Positions 8,128 through 16,654 of a stretch of DNA of 64,000 nucleotides are shown here, in pieces; the stretch's first letter is position 1, and each line of letters begins with the position of its first letter. Under the pieces are notes generated by a model. It made no database searches. It was not told the DNA's origin and saw nothing but the letters and a program-made list of their open reading frames with translations. Source of the stretch: Bacillus sp. FJAT-45350 (GTDB taxonomy: Bacteria > Bacillota > Bacilli > Bacillales > NISU01); NCBI RefSeq assembly GCF_002335805.1, contig NZ_NISU01000002.1, forward strand, positions 200,838-264,837, in the 5' to 3' direction. A program made the position numbers and the translations under genes.

Positions 8128-9645
8128 TTGAATATTTCTAATTTATTATCTCGTAATGGCCGGAAATTTTCAGATAGTATCGCGATTGTTGAAGGTGAGA
8201 CAAGCAAAACATATAGACAGCTTGATGATGAAGTGAATCGATTTGCATCTAGTTTAAGAAACTTAGGGGTTGTACGAGGAAACAAGGTGATGCTTTTCTT
8301 ACCTAATACAAGTGAATTTATTATTAGTTATTTAGCAACTCTTCGATTAGGGGCAATTGCAGTTCCGGTGAATGCAAGGCTAACGGCTAAAGAGTTAACA
8401 TACATTATTGAACATAGTGATGCAACAGCTGTAATTTGTCATCAAGCATTATTTGAAGGAGTAAAAGATCTACCTAAGAGTATCGATTTAATTTGGATAA
8501 AAACAGGAGAAAAAATTGGGGCGTGGGAATCCTTCATGGAGCTTCTTGAGGTAGGAGCGTCTGCAGAAATTGTTTGTTCTATGAAAGAGGACGATGAAGC
8601 AACTATTCTTTACACGTCAGGAACTACAGGAAATCCAAAGGGAGTTGTTTTTACGTATCGAAACATACTCTCCGTATCAACTATGATGTGTGTAGAAACG
8701 GAGATGAAATCTGAAAGTCGGATAATGCATATGATGCCACTAAGTCACTCTGCTCCACTACATTTGTTCTTTATATCAGGATTATATGTAGGGGCGACAC
8801 ATGTACTCGCACCAACTTTTACACCAGATTTATTACTTTCTTTAACTAAGAGAGAAAGAATTACTCATTTCTTTGGAGCTCCTGTTGCCTATTTGTTAAC
8901 AGCGAATCATCCTAAGATGAAAGAAGCTGATCTTTCATCTGTAAAGTATTGGGTTTATGGTGGGGCACCATTATCTTCTCAAGAAATTACCTTCCTCCAG
9001 AACGCTTTTTCGTCTAACCGATTTATGTGTGTGTACGGATTGACGGAAGCAGGACCTAACGGGACATTTCTTTCTCCTGCTGAACATGAAGAAAAGGCTG
9101 GAAGTATTGGTAAGAGAGCTGCACTTAATTGCGAAATTAAGATTGTCGATGCACATGGTGAAGAAGTAAAAGAAGGCCATGTTGGGGAGATAGCATTGTA
9201 CGGAGAAGGAAATATGAAAGGTTATTACAAAGATAAGGAAAGGACGAGTGAAACGTATCGAAACGGTTGGTTATTAACAGGAGATATGGCGAAAAAGGAT
9301 GAAGATGGCTTCATTTGGGTAGTGGATCGGAAAAAGGACATGATTATCTCTGGAGGGGTGAATGTCTTTCCAAAAGAAATAGAAGACAGGTTAAAAGTAC
9401 ACCCAAGTAATGCTGATGTTGCAGTTATTGGTGTACCACATAATGAATGGGGAGAAAGTATCAAAGCAGTAATTGTTTTAAAAGAAGAGGTTCCTAATGT
9501 CGAAGAGGAATGTAAGCGCTTCCTTAGTAATGAATTAGCAAAGTATAAAATCCCTCATCTTTATGAGGTTGTGAAAGAGCTTCCGAGAAATCCTACAGGG
9601 AAAATTTTAAAGCAAGAGCTTAGGAAAAAGGAGGCGTTATCATGA
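8128..9645 (+). CDS. Fatty-acyl-CoA synthetase (AMP-forming ligase)
   Basis: This 505-residue ANL-superfamily enzyme activates a carboxylic acid with ATP and CoA. The P-loop YTSGTTGNPKGV lies at residues 162-173, followed by YGLTEAG, GWLLTGD and the C-terminal NPTGKILKQEL with the catalytic Lys. It starts at TTG with gaggagg upstream, two bases after the merR stop, and overlaps the next gene by four bases. The substrate is not readable from sequence; the MerR and dehydrogenase partners suggest a fatty or branched-chain acid. Confidence 0.9.
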   Translation: MNISNLLSRNGRKFSDSIAIVEGETSKTYRQLDDEVNRFASSLRNLGVVRGNKVMLFLPNTSEFIISYLATLRLGAIAVPVNARLTAKELTYIIEHSDATAVICHQALFEGVKDLPKSIDLIWIKTGEKIGAWESFMELLEVGASAEIVCSMKEDDEATILYTSGTTGNPKGVVFTYRNILSVSTMMCVETEMKSESRIMHMMPLSHSAPLHLFFISGLYVGATHVLAPTFTPDLLLSLTKRERITHFFGAPVAYLLTANHPKMKEADLSSVKYWVYGGAPLSSQEITFLQNAFSSNRFMCVYGLTEAGPNGTFLSPAEHEEKAGSIGKRAALNCEIKIVDAHGEEVKEGHVGEIALYGEGNMKGYYKDKERTSETYRNGWLLTGDMAKKDEDGFIWVVDRKKDMIISGGVNVFPKEIEDRLKVHPSNADVAVIGVPHNEWGESIKAVIVLKEEVPNVEEECKRFLSNELAKYKIPHLYEVVKELPRNPTGKILKQELRKKEALS

Positions 9646-11318
9646 ATTTATTCCAACAGGACCCAAACTTTTGGGAGAGTGTGAAGGGGCTAATGGACGA
9701 TGAGATGCGTGACTGGGCAGAGGGCGAGCTTAATGAATTTTCTGAGATGTGTAAAGGTATAGATGAACGTGCAGTTCATACTGACAGAGAAGGACAGCCA
9801 AAGCTGATTAAATACGATCGTCTTGGCGATGACATTTCACATATATGGTTAAATGAAGGTTACAAAAAAACAATTCAAGAAACATACGATTCAGGAATTG
9901 TTGGTTATGTTCATAAAGAAATTCCTGCAATAAAGAAAAAGGGTAATTATATTTATTCGTACGCACAAGGGTATTTATTATCTCAAGTTGAGCCAGGGTT
10001 TTATTGTCCTGTAACATTAACGATGGCGACAGCGTATTTATTGGACCATTTTGCCGATGAGGAATTGAAGAGAAAGTACTTACCTCATGTATTGTCTACA
10101 GGAGAAGTAGAGCTGTATGAAGGGGCAACATTTCTCTCGGAACGGCAAGGTGGCTCAGATGTAGGGGCAAATGAAACGAAAGCGATAAATGAAGAAGATG
10201 GGTATCGATTATATGGGGAAAAGTATTTTGCGAGTAATTCCGGGGCATGTGGTGTAGCAACAGTATTAGCACGAATAGAAGGTGCACCAGAAGGAACGAA
10301 GGGCTTAAGCTTATTCTTAGTACCTTGGAGAAATGACGATGGCAGCTTAAATAATATTCAAATTCGTCGCTTGAAAGATAAACTGGGAGTGCGTGCGGTT
10401 CCATCGGCAGAAGTTCTTCTTGAAGGCTCGAAAGCTTATTTAATTGGGGACCCAACTAAAGGATTTTATTATATGATGGAGGCATTAAATTTATCTCGAG
10501 TCTGTAATGCAGTTGCATCAATTGGAATTATGCGTCGTGCATATCAGGAAGGCTTAAATTATGCCAAGGAAAGAGGATCTTTCGGAAAGGAAATTATTGA
10601 ATTTCCAATGGTGAAGGAAACGCTAGCAAATTTAGTGGCTAGGCAAGAAGTCCAAACGAGAGCAACCTTCCATACTATATCTTTATTTGATAAAGTAATG
10701 CCAAATTTGGCGCTAGCAACTGAAAATGAGCGTGCTTTACTCCGTTTATTTATTGCGCTTATTAAAATGAGAACGGCAGAAGAGGCAATTGATTTTGCGC
10801 ATGAGGCGATTGAATTACATGGAGGAAATGGGTATATGGAGGATTTTGTTACTCCTAGATTATTACGTGATGCTCAAGTATTAACGGTTTGGGAAGGGAC
10901 GGCCAACATATTAGGACTTGAAATTCTTCGCCTTATTAAGAAATATAAAGTTCATGAATTGTTTATTGAATTCCTTCGTGAAGAAATTGGAAACTTACCG
11001 AGCGAATTAGAGGAGGTTGCTCAACCAATTGCTTCTGGGATAAAAGAGTTAGTGGAGTTGTTACATTACTTAAATGATAAGGATGTCGATGTGCAGACGT
11101 ATCATTCCAAGAAAGTGGCTAATTTAATGGCAGACTTATATATAAGCCTAATTTCCCTTAAAGATAGTTCGGATAATAGTCGAAAAACGATAATAGCAAA
11201 ATTATTTCTAGATCATATTTGGGGGAAAAGTAAAATCGATAAAGAAATGATTGCTCTTAAACATTTTGAAGAAATTACTGGAATTCAGTTAAAGAAAAGT
11301 AAAACGGTTTCAATCTAA
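9642..11318 (+). CDS. Acyl-CoA dehydrogenase, long C-terminal form
   Basis: The 558-residue protein is an FAD acyl-CoA dehydrogenase with a C-terminal extension of over 100 residues, as in the AidB/ACAD10-11 type. Family motifs are LSERQGGSDVG, ELHGGNGYMED and LTVWEGTANILG. It should carry out alpha,beta-desaturation of an acyl-CoA made by the preceding synthetase. The start overlaps the upstream stop (ATGA) and has aaggagg. A terminator follows. Confidence 0.9.
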   Translation: MNLFQQDPNFWESVKGLMDDEMRDWAEGELNEFSEMCKGIDERAVHTDREGQPKLIKYDRLGDDISHIWLNEGYKKTIQETYDSGIVGYVHKEIPAIKKKGNYIYSYAQGYLLSQVEPGFYCPVTLTMATAYLLDHFADEELKRKYLPHVLSTGEVELYEGATFLSERQGGSDVGANETKAINEEDGYRLYGEKYFASNSGACGVATVLARIEGAPEGTKGLSLFLVPWRNDDGSLNNIQIRRLKDKLGVRAVPSAEVLLEGSKAYLIGDPTKGFYYMMEALNLSRVCNAVASIGIMRRAYQEGLNYAKERGSFGKEIIEFPMVKETLANLVARQEVQTRATFHTISLFDKVMPNLALATENERALLRLFIALIKMRTAEEAIDFAHEAIELHGGNGYMEDFVTPRLLRDAQVLTVWEGTANILGLEILRLIKKYKVHELFIEFLREEIGNLPSELEEVAQPIASGIKELVELLHYLNDKDVDVQTYHSKKVANLMADLYISLISLKDSSDNSRKTIIAKLFLDHIWGKSKIDKEMIALKHFEEITGIQLKKSKTVSI

Positions 11319-11340
11319 CCAAAGGGAGATAAGGTGGTAA

Positions 11341-11393
11341 TATAGAGAGGGGACTGAAAAAGTGGAGACCACTCTTTTTAGTTCCCTCTTATA
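11341..11393 (+). terminator. Terminator of the merR-acyl-CoA operon
   Basis: A long imperfect stem, TATAGAGAGGGGACT... with ...AGTTCCCTCTTATA, and AAAAAGTGG/CCACTcTTTTT near the tip. Confidence 0.75.
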
Positions 11394-11546
11394 GATTGCC
11401 TACTCTTTTTGAATATGTTCTAAGTATTAGAATAAGTGGTAAAAATAAGCTCTTGAAAATTCAGATATTTCCATTATTTTTCTTGAATCAATGAATAATA
11501 CTCTTCTCTTTTGGAGAAGCTTAGTCATTGAGAGGAGTGAAAATAA

Positions 11547-12251
11547 TTGGAAATTGGTAAAACCTTTTTACGAAGATTATGTATGACTTTATTATTTAGT
11601 GCTGCCTTATTAACAACATTTCAATCTATTTCAGGTGTAAGCGCAGAAGAGCTATCGAAATGGATGACAAAGCGTGTTGCAGCATTCGGTATTTTTGAGG
11701 AATCTTTAACTACAGCATCTAATCATCAGACTAGATTTGATACAGTTTTAGCAATGAAAACACTACCAACTATAAGTAGACAAGAAAAGGCAATGTCTCA
11801 CGAAGTAGTTGCCTCTGCTCCACCAACATTAGAAGAAGCAATTGATTGGAGTCAATATCCTTCAAATACAGTTGTAGCAACAGGATATACTGCGGGGTAC
11901 GAGTCCACTGGAAAAAATTCAGATCATCCTGCGTATGGAATTACCTTTTCAGGTGTACAAGTAAAACGAGACTTGTACTCAACAATTGCAGCAGACCCTA
12001 GTGTTTATCCGATAGGGACAATTCTTTTTATTCCGGGATATGGATACGGAGTAGTGGCTGACACAGGCTCAGCAATTAAAGGAAATATTATCGATTTATA
12101 TTATGATACAGTAGAAGAAGTATTTGAAAACTGGGGCAAGCAAGAAGTAGAAGTATACTTAGTAAAAAAGGGTGAAGGGAAACTAACAGAAGAAGACCTA
12201 ACAGCCCTCAACGAAAACGAAGCCGTCCAAGTATTTAGAAAACAATATTAG
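11547..12251 (+). CDS. yuiC: Exported 3D-domain protein (YuiC)
   Basis: The 234-residue product has an N-terminal signal or anchor segment ([14 protein letters not shown]) and a C-terminal 3D domain, named for three conserved aspartates, seen in [21 protein letters not shown] and IIDLYYDT. 3D domains resemble the lytic transglycosylase MltA fold; YuiC of B. subtilis is a stationary-phase cell-wall protein of this kind. TTG 11547 has gaggagtg upstream. It normally follows yuiB, but here the acyl-CoA operon lies between. Confidence 0.85.
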   Translation: MEIGKTFLRRLCMTLLFSAALLTTFQSISGVSAEELSKWMTKRVAAFGIFEESLTTASNHQTRFDTVLAMKTLPTISRQEKAMSHEVVASAPPTLEEAIDWSQYPSNTVVATGYTAGYESTGKNSDHPAYGITFSGVQVKRDLYSTIAADPSVYPIGTILFIPGYGYGVVADTGSAIKGNIIDLYYDTVEEVFENWGKQEVEVYLVKKGEGKLTEEDLTALNENEAVQVFRKQY

Positions 12252-12259
12252 TTAGAAAG

Positions 12260-12291
12260 AAAAAAGGTTGCACTATACCTTTTTTCTTTCT
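12260..12291. repeat. 32-bp hairpin terminator, first of two identical copies
   Basis: AAAAAAGGT and ACCTTTTTT flank a short loop to give a terminator for yuiC. The same 32 bases recur exactly at 12405-12436, on the other side of a structured repeat element. Confidence 0.85.
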
Positions 12292-12295
12292 CACT

Positions 12296-12404
12296 AAGCG
12301 GTGAGCGTAGTCGTTGTAATGTTTTAAGCCATTAGGAGTGGTTTTCTCCTAATGGCGCACAACGAACGGAGCCATCGCCATCATTGAGAGACCTAAAGGG
12401 ATAC
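12296..12404 (-). ncRNA. Structured repeat element, copy C
   Basis: Read on the minus strand, this carries the conserved blocks ATGGCTCCGT, GCGCC and TTAAAA. The outer stem is TCGTTGT/ACAACGA (12359-12365 with 12311-12317). The inner stem is an 11-bp perfect hairpin (12328-12338 with 12346-12356) with loop AAAACCA. Stem sequences differ from copies A and B but pairing is kept. It lies about 90 bases after the stop of the minus-strand gene at 12493-13296 and is flanked by two identical 32-bp terminators. Transcription is inferred. Confidence 0.6.
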
Positions 12405-12436
12405 AAAAAAGGTTGCACTATACCTTTTTTCTTTCT
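12405..12436. repeat. 32-bp hairpin terminator, second identical copy
   Basis: Exact direct repeat of 12260-12291, 113 bp further on. Confidence 0.9.
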
Positions 12437-12440
12437 AACT

Positions 12441-12481
12441 AACAAAGAAGCATGCAGTTACTCACTACATGCTTCTTTGTT
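12441..12481. terminator. Terminator of the cobalamin-binding-type gene
   Basis: A 14-bp perfect stem, AACAAAGAAGCATG/CATGCTTCTTTGTT, just after the stop of the minus-strand gene. Confidence 0.75.
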
Positions 12482-12492
12482 GAATGTACAAA

Positions 12493-13296
12493 TTACTTTA
12501 GCGGATCGATACCATCATCAACAGGGAAATGTGATGGGTGCATGGTCGTAGCTAGCTTTTTTAAGCCTAATAGAAGTCTTGGTGAAGGTCGACAGAAAAG
12601 CTGTTCTTCTAAAATGTAAATCTTATCATCTTTCACTGCTGGAAGGTCACTCCAGCCTGGACGAGAGCGTATGAGCTTTGGGTTCATTTTTTCTTGTTTA
12701 ACACCAACCCAGACTAAACAAATTCTGTCAGGGTTTCTAGAATGAACGTCTGCCCATGTTGTTTGAATACTAGCTTCTGCTTTATCACTAAATAAATTAT
12801 ATCCCCCAGCAAGTGCACTGATTTCGGTTAACCAATTTTTTTTGCCTGGTGTAAATACAGGTTTAGGCCACCATTCCCAGTAGTAGGATTTCTTTTCAAT
12901 GGATTTAGAAAGATTTTGATATTCGTTTATAATATTCTTGAATTTACCAACAACGATGGTAGCCTGTTCCAAAGTGTTTGTTGCCTTACCTAAGGCTAAC
13001 AAGTCATTAGCGATATCCTCTAGTGAATTTGGATTTAACACGATATGTGGAATGTTTCTCTCTTTAAGGGCTTCAACGTTTCGTTCCATTCCAGGAACAC
13101 TTAGTGATGCCACGACAAGATCGGGATTGAAGGACTCGAGCTTGTCCATGTCGATTGATAGATCTGGTCCAAGTCTAGGTAAATTATTTACTTCATTTGG
13201 CCAATCTGAAAAATCATCAACTGCAACTACGTGGTCAATCAACCCTAAGTATTCTAGCATTTCTGTATTACTTGGACATATTGAAATAAGTCTCAT
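12493..13296 (-). CDS. Cobalamin-binding-type protein (BtuF-like fold), no signal peptide
   Basis: The 267-residue sequence follows the BtuF/periplasmic binding pattern: ICPSNTEMLEYLG at the start, NPDLVVAS near residue 55, and the C-terminal lobe with WADVHSRNPDRI. Proteins of this type are usually annotated as cobalamin-binding ABC components. Here no signal peptide or lipobox is present; the protein starts MRLISICPSNTE with gagagg upstream. No permease or ATPase lies beside it. It could be a cytosolic corrinoid binder or a family member with another ligand. Confidence 0.75.
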   Translation of the reverse strand: MRLISICPSNTEMLEYLGLIDHVVAVDDFSDWPNEVNNLPRLGPDLSIDMDKLESFNPDLVVASLSVPGMERNVEALKERNIPHIVLNPNSLEDIANDLLALGKATNTLEQATIVVGKFKNIINEYQNLSKSIEKKSYYWEWWPKPVFTPGKKNWLTEISALAGGYNLFSDKAEASIQTTWADVHSRNPDRICLVWVGVKQEKMNPKLIRSRPGWSDLPAVKDDKIYILEEQLFCRPSPRLLLGLKKLATTMHPSHFPVDDGIDPLK

Positions 13297-13349
13297 TATA
13301 TTTCCTCTCCCTTTTCAAATGGCATGGTGGCTAACTAGAAGTTCCTCTA

Positions 13350-13515
13350 TAAAGAGATTTTTACAAAAGGCCCGTTTTTGACCTTTTGTCCAAGTCTTGA
13401 AGCAATGAGAGAAGTCACTACCTCTTTTAAAAGGCTTGAAAGGGGTGGGTTTCTCCTTTCAAGGCGCGTAGCGAACGGATCCCATTGCCCTCTCTATTGA
13501 AGACTTGTGTACCAA
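13350..13515 (-). ncRNA. Structured repeat element, copy A
   Basis: On the minus strand it begins near ACACAAGTCTTCAATAG (about 13508) and contains GGGCAATGGGATCCGTTCG, GCGCC, a 9-bp hairpin (13435-13443 with 13455-13463) with GAAACCCA in the loop, then TTTTAAAA. An outer stem pairs TCGCTAC (13474-13468) with GTAGTGA (13421-13415), including a G-U pair that exists only in minus-strand RNA. A hairpin ACAAAAGG/CCTTTTGT (13363-13389) closes the end. It starts right after the yuiD stop. Identity with copy B is high through the core. Confidence 0.65.
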
Positions 13516-13530
13516 CCTCTTCTGAATGTA

Positions 13531-14007
13531 TTAGTAAACAATGGCATGGAGAACAAAGGCTAGTACAATTCCTAGTAAAGCTCCAAAAAAAACTTCAATC
13601 GGTTGGTGACCAAGAAGCTCTTTTAATTCCTGTCTCTTTTCTGTTTCTTCTTTTTCAGGCCAAGATTTGACTTCATCCACTAATTTATTAAAGTCAGTAA
13701 CTAACTGATTTAATACAGTGGCATGGTACCCAGCGTGACGACGTATACCAGTAGCATCGAACATAACAATAATTCCAAAAATAGCAGCAATCGCAAATAG
13801 TGGTGAGTGAAGACCTTCTTCAAGGGCTATGCCAGTAGATAGCGCTGTTACTGCTGCTGAGTGAGAGCTTGGCATTCCACCGGTACTTGTAAGCAATGAC
13901 CATTCTAATTTTCTTGTGGCGATAAAAGCTAGTGGTACTTTAATAAATTGTGCAAATCCGATCCCGAATAGGGCTGCCCACAAGGGGAAATTAGTGAAAA
14001 TATCCAT
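13531..14007 (-). CDS. yuiD: Divergent PAP2-family membrane protein (YuiD)
   Basis: The 158-residue protein belongs to the DUF212/divergent PAP2 family. Motifs resembling acid-phosphatase sites are GGMPSSHSA (about residues 43-51), IRRHAGYHA and LGHQPIEVFFGALLG. About four membrane segments are visible. The substrate is unknown. It is the yuiD equivalent but lies on the opposite strand to yuiC and pepA. A copy of the structured repeat follows its stop codon. Confidence 0.85.
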   Translation of the reverse strand: MDIFTNFPLWAALFGIGFAQFIKVPLAFIATRKLEWSLLTSTGGMPSSHSAAVTALSTGIALEEGLHSPLFAIAAIFGIIVMFDATGIRRHAGYHATVLNQLVTDFNKLVDEVKSWPEKEETEKRQELKELLGHQPIEVFFGALLGIVLAFVLHAIVY

Positions 14008-14230
14008 ATAAAACTTTTCGTCCTTTCTATAATCGGATTTAATATGTATCCATTATTTTGTTCAGTAAATATAAATATATGAGAGTAATGAGTGGCTAGA
14101 AGCCATTGAAGTATACCCTTTTAACATTCTATATATAGATTCTTTTCCCTGTTTTCTTTCATTAGAAACTTTTGTTATACTCCCTTTAAGTATGAGTTAT
14201 CAAACAGAAAGAGAACTGAGGAGGGAGCCC

Positions 14231-14614
14231 ATGACCGATTACCTTTATCCGCTGGAATATTATCAGTTCTTCGTTAAGTTTAATGAAGGGGATTACTATA
14301 CATGTCATGATTTACTTGAACATATGTGGTTAGAAGAAAAAGATAACCTTTTTTTGAAAGGGTTATTACAAATGTCTGTTGCTATATACCATTATGAATA
14401 TGGGAATAGTAAAGGAGCAAGAATTATGATGAATGCTGCCCATACATACCTTCAACCCTACCGCCCATTTCATTGGGGAATTGACTTAGAAGAAGTAAAT
14501 CAATTTATTGAAATATGCCAGTCAATTATACCACAGGATGTAGATCGAGTTCCATTTGAAGAAGTATCGTCCCTTCCTCCATTACCGTCCATTGTATTAA
14601 TTTGTGTAGAATAA
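14231..14614 (+). CDS. DUF309 family protein
   Basis: This 127-residue all-helical protein carries the DUF309 signature YYTCHDLLEHMWLEE, where His and Glu residues suggest a metal site. Function is unknown. ATG 14231 is preferred to the upstream in-frame ATG (14192) because gaggaggga precedes it; the earlier start would add 13 residues upstream of that site. It sits alone before pepA. Confidence 0.82.
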   Translation: MTDYLYPLEYYQFFVKFNEGDYYTCHDLLEHMWLEEKDNLFLKGLLQMSVAIYHYEYGNSKGARIMMNAAHTYLQPYRPFHWGIDLEEVNQFIEICQSIIPQDVDRVPFEEVSSLPPLPSIVLICVE

Positions 14615-14692
14615 TTTTCGCTACTCGAAATAGTGTCGTGAAAAACGTATAATAGTAAAGAATAAAATAATTATAGAGATAGGAGAATGAAG

Positions 14693-16192
14693 ATGTATAG
14701 TGTAAAACAAGGTTCGGAATTATTGTCAAATAAATCTGACGCATTAGTAATTGGTTTATTTGAAAATGAACAATATGAACAATTTGAGGAATTGAACGAA
14801 AAATTTGATGGTGGTTTAAAAAGTTTAGTTGAAGACGGTTCAATCAAGACTAAAGCGAAAGAAGTAGCAAGTCTTTTTACATTTGGAAAAATAAATGCAA
14901 AAAAGCTATACTTCGTTGGTCTTGGCTCTAAAGAAAAAGTTACAAATGAAATAGTTCGTGAAGCTATTGCAAAAGTATTCAAACAAATACATAAAGAACA
15001 ACTGACATCAGTGGCAGTCGATATTGATTCATTTTTAAAAGAGGAAGATGCGGCTGAAGAGGTGGCTCATATTCTTTCTGAGGTAATTGGTTTGACATCA
15101 TATCAAGTAGCAACTTATAAACAAGAGCAAAAGGATACTGAAAGTAAGCTAGAAGCAGTTGAGGTTCTAACAGACTTAGATGTTGAATTGATTGGAGATA
15201 GTCTTGAAAGAGGAAGAGTTTATGCAAACGGAACGAATTATGCTAGACATTTAGTTAATACACCGGGTAATAAGCTTACACCAACAGATTTGGCTGAAGA
15301 AGCAAAAATTATTGCAGAGCGTCATGGTATGGAAATTTCAGTTTTAGAGAAAAAAGAGATGGAAGAGTTAGGAATGGGTGCGTTATTATCTGTAGCAATG
15401 GGTAGTGACCAACCGCCAAAAATGATTGTCCTTAAATATCAAGGAAGAGAAACTTGGGACAATGTATTAGCTTATGTAGGTAAAGGATTAACGTTTGATG
15501 CTGGTGGAATATCAATCAAACCAAGCGCAGACATGCACCAAATGAAAATGGATATGGGTGGAGCTGCAGCTGTTCTCGGTGCGATGGATGTCATTGGTGA
15601 GCAAAAGCCTGAGGTAAATGTTCTTGCAGTAATTCCATCATCAGAAAACCTACTGAATGGTTCAGCTCTAAAACCTGGAGATGTGATCCATTCATTAAGT
15701 GGAAAAACAATTGAGGTACGCAATACAGATGCAGAAGGTCGTTTAATTCTTGCGGACGGAATTACGTATGCAAAGCAATTAGGCGCAGATTACTTAGTTG
15801 ATGTTGCTACATTAACAGGAGCATGTCTAGTTGCATTTGGCGAACATACAACAGGTTCAGTAACAAATAATGAAGAAATGTTTGAAGAATTGCTATTATC
15901 TTCAGCTGATGCAGGGGAACGAGTATGGCGTTTACCAAATGATGATGTCTACAAAGAAATGTTAAAAACAAGTGATGTTGCAGATTTAAATAACTCTCCA
16001 GGTAGAATGGCAGGTACAATTACGGCAGGTCTATTCCTAGGCGAATTTGCAGGGGAAACACCTTGGGTACATCTAGACATCGCCGGAACTGCCTGGGCAT
16101 CACAAGCAACAAGCTTCGGACCAAAAGGCGGAACAGGCTCAATGGTAAGAACACTAGCTAACTTAGCAGAAGAATTTACTTTGCAAAAATAA
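14693..16192 (+). CDS. pepA: Leucyl aminopeptidase (M17, YuiE)
   Basis: This 499-residue cytosolic aminopeptidase removes N-terminal residues from peptides using two metal ions. Active-site blocks are VGKGLTFDAGG, MKMDMGGAAAV and the M17 signature NTDAEGRLILAD. The length matches family members. ATG 14693 has aggag 7 bases upstream; an ATG six bases earlier is too close to it. It corresponds to yuiE of B. subtilis, in the same order. Confidence 0.94.
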   Translation: MYSVKQGSELLSNKSDALVIGLFENEQYEQFEELNEKFDGGLKSLVEDGSIKTKAKEVASLFTFGKINAKKLYFVGLGSKEKVTNEIVREAIAKVFKQIHKEQLTSVAVDIDSFLKEEDAAEEVAHILSEVIGLTSYQVATYKQEQKDTESKLEAVEVLTDLDVELIGDSLERGRVYANGTNYARHLVNTPGNKLTPTDLAEEAKIIAERHGMEISVLEKKEMEELGMGALLSVAMGSDQPPKMIVLKYQGRETWDNVLAYVGKGLTFDAGGISIKPSADMHQMKMDMGGAAAVLGAMDVIGEQKPEVNVLAVIPSSENLLNGSALKPGDVIHSLSGKTIEVRNTDAEGRLILADGITYAKQLGADYLVDVATLTGACLVAFGEHTTGSVTNNEEMFEELLLSSADAGERVWRLPNDDVYKEMLKTSDVADLNNSPGRMAGTITAGLFLGEFAGETPWVHLDIAGTAWASQATSFGPKGGTGSMVRTLANLAEEFTLQK

Positions 16193-16430
16193 TTATGAAT
16201 TATGAGTTATAAAGTATGAATGGAAAACCTTATAAAACCTTAACAAACGCTTAGAGACTAAACCCTCTAAGCGTTTGTTTTTTTCAAAGGCTATCTCTGT
16301 CATTATCAATTTTCTCGATCAACTATCTACCAATTAATCATTAACCACTAACCATTAACCATTAACCATTAACCATTCGCCCTTCAATTCATAACTCATA
16401 ACTCATAATTCATAATTAACTACATAGTAT
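16193..16430. repeat. AT-rich dispersed repeat with inverted ends and TAACCAT tandem units
   Basis: Units of the form TTATGAATTATGAGTTAT start directly after the pepA stop. Their complement, TTCATAACTCATAACTCATAA, recurs at about 16387-16425, so the two ends can pair over 200 bases. Between them lie the pepA terminator (16242-16284) and about five tandem TAACCAT heptamers (16336-16376). Related blocks occur at 31370, 52970, 58604 and 58745. Confidence 0.75.
16242..16284 (+). terminator. Terminator of pepA
   Basis: AACAAACGCTTAGAG pairs with CTCTAAGCGTTTGTT, followed by a T-tract. Confidence 0.9.
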
Positions 16431-16654
16431 GTACACAAGGATAGTTGAAGGATTTGTAATAATATAGGCGTTGAATTGAGGATATGAACAAACAAGGTAT
16501 GTTATGTAGGGTGAATCGTGTATATACAGGTATATACCTATTTTTCCCTATATACCACGTTTGAGTTGGTAAAAAGATTCCAGTAACATTTATAGTAGGT
16601 GATGCTTACATACAAGTTGCTATCGGTTAAGAAAGATAGGGAGGCTATTAAACT
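16431..16654 (+). promoter_or_regulatory. Control region of the TRAP transporter operon
   Basis: No gene is seen here. A near-perfect direct repeat, GTATATACAGGTATATACC (about 16519-16537), resembles the short alternating sites of GntR-type regulators. A regulator gene is not adjacent, so this is only a candidate. Confidence 0.3.

Noticed and set aside
16336-16376. Tandem TAACCAT units as a CRISPR-like array
   Set aside because: Units are 7 bp without spacers; this is a simple tandem repeat. No cas genes are present in the window.
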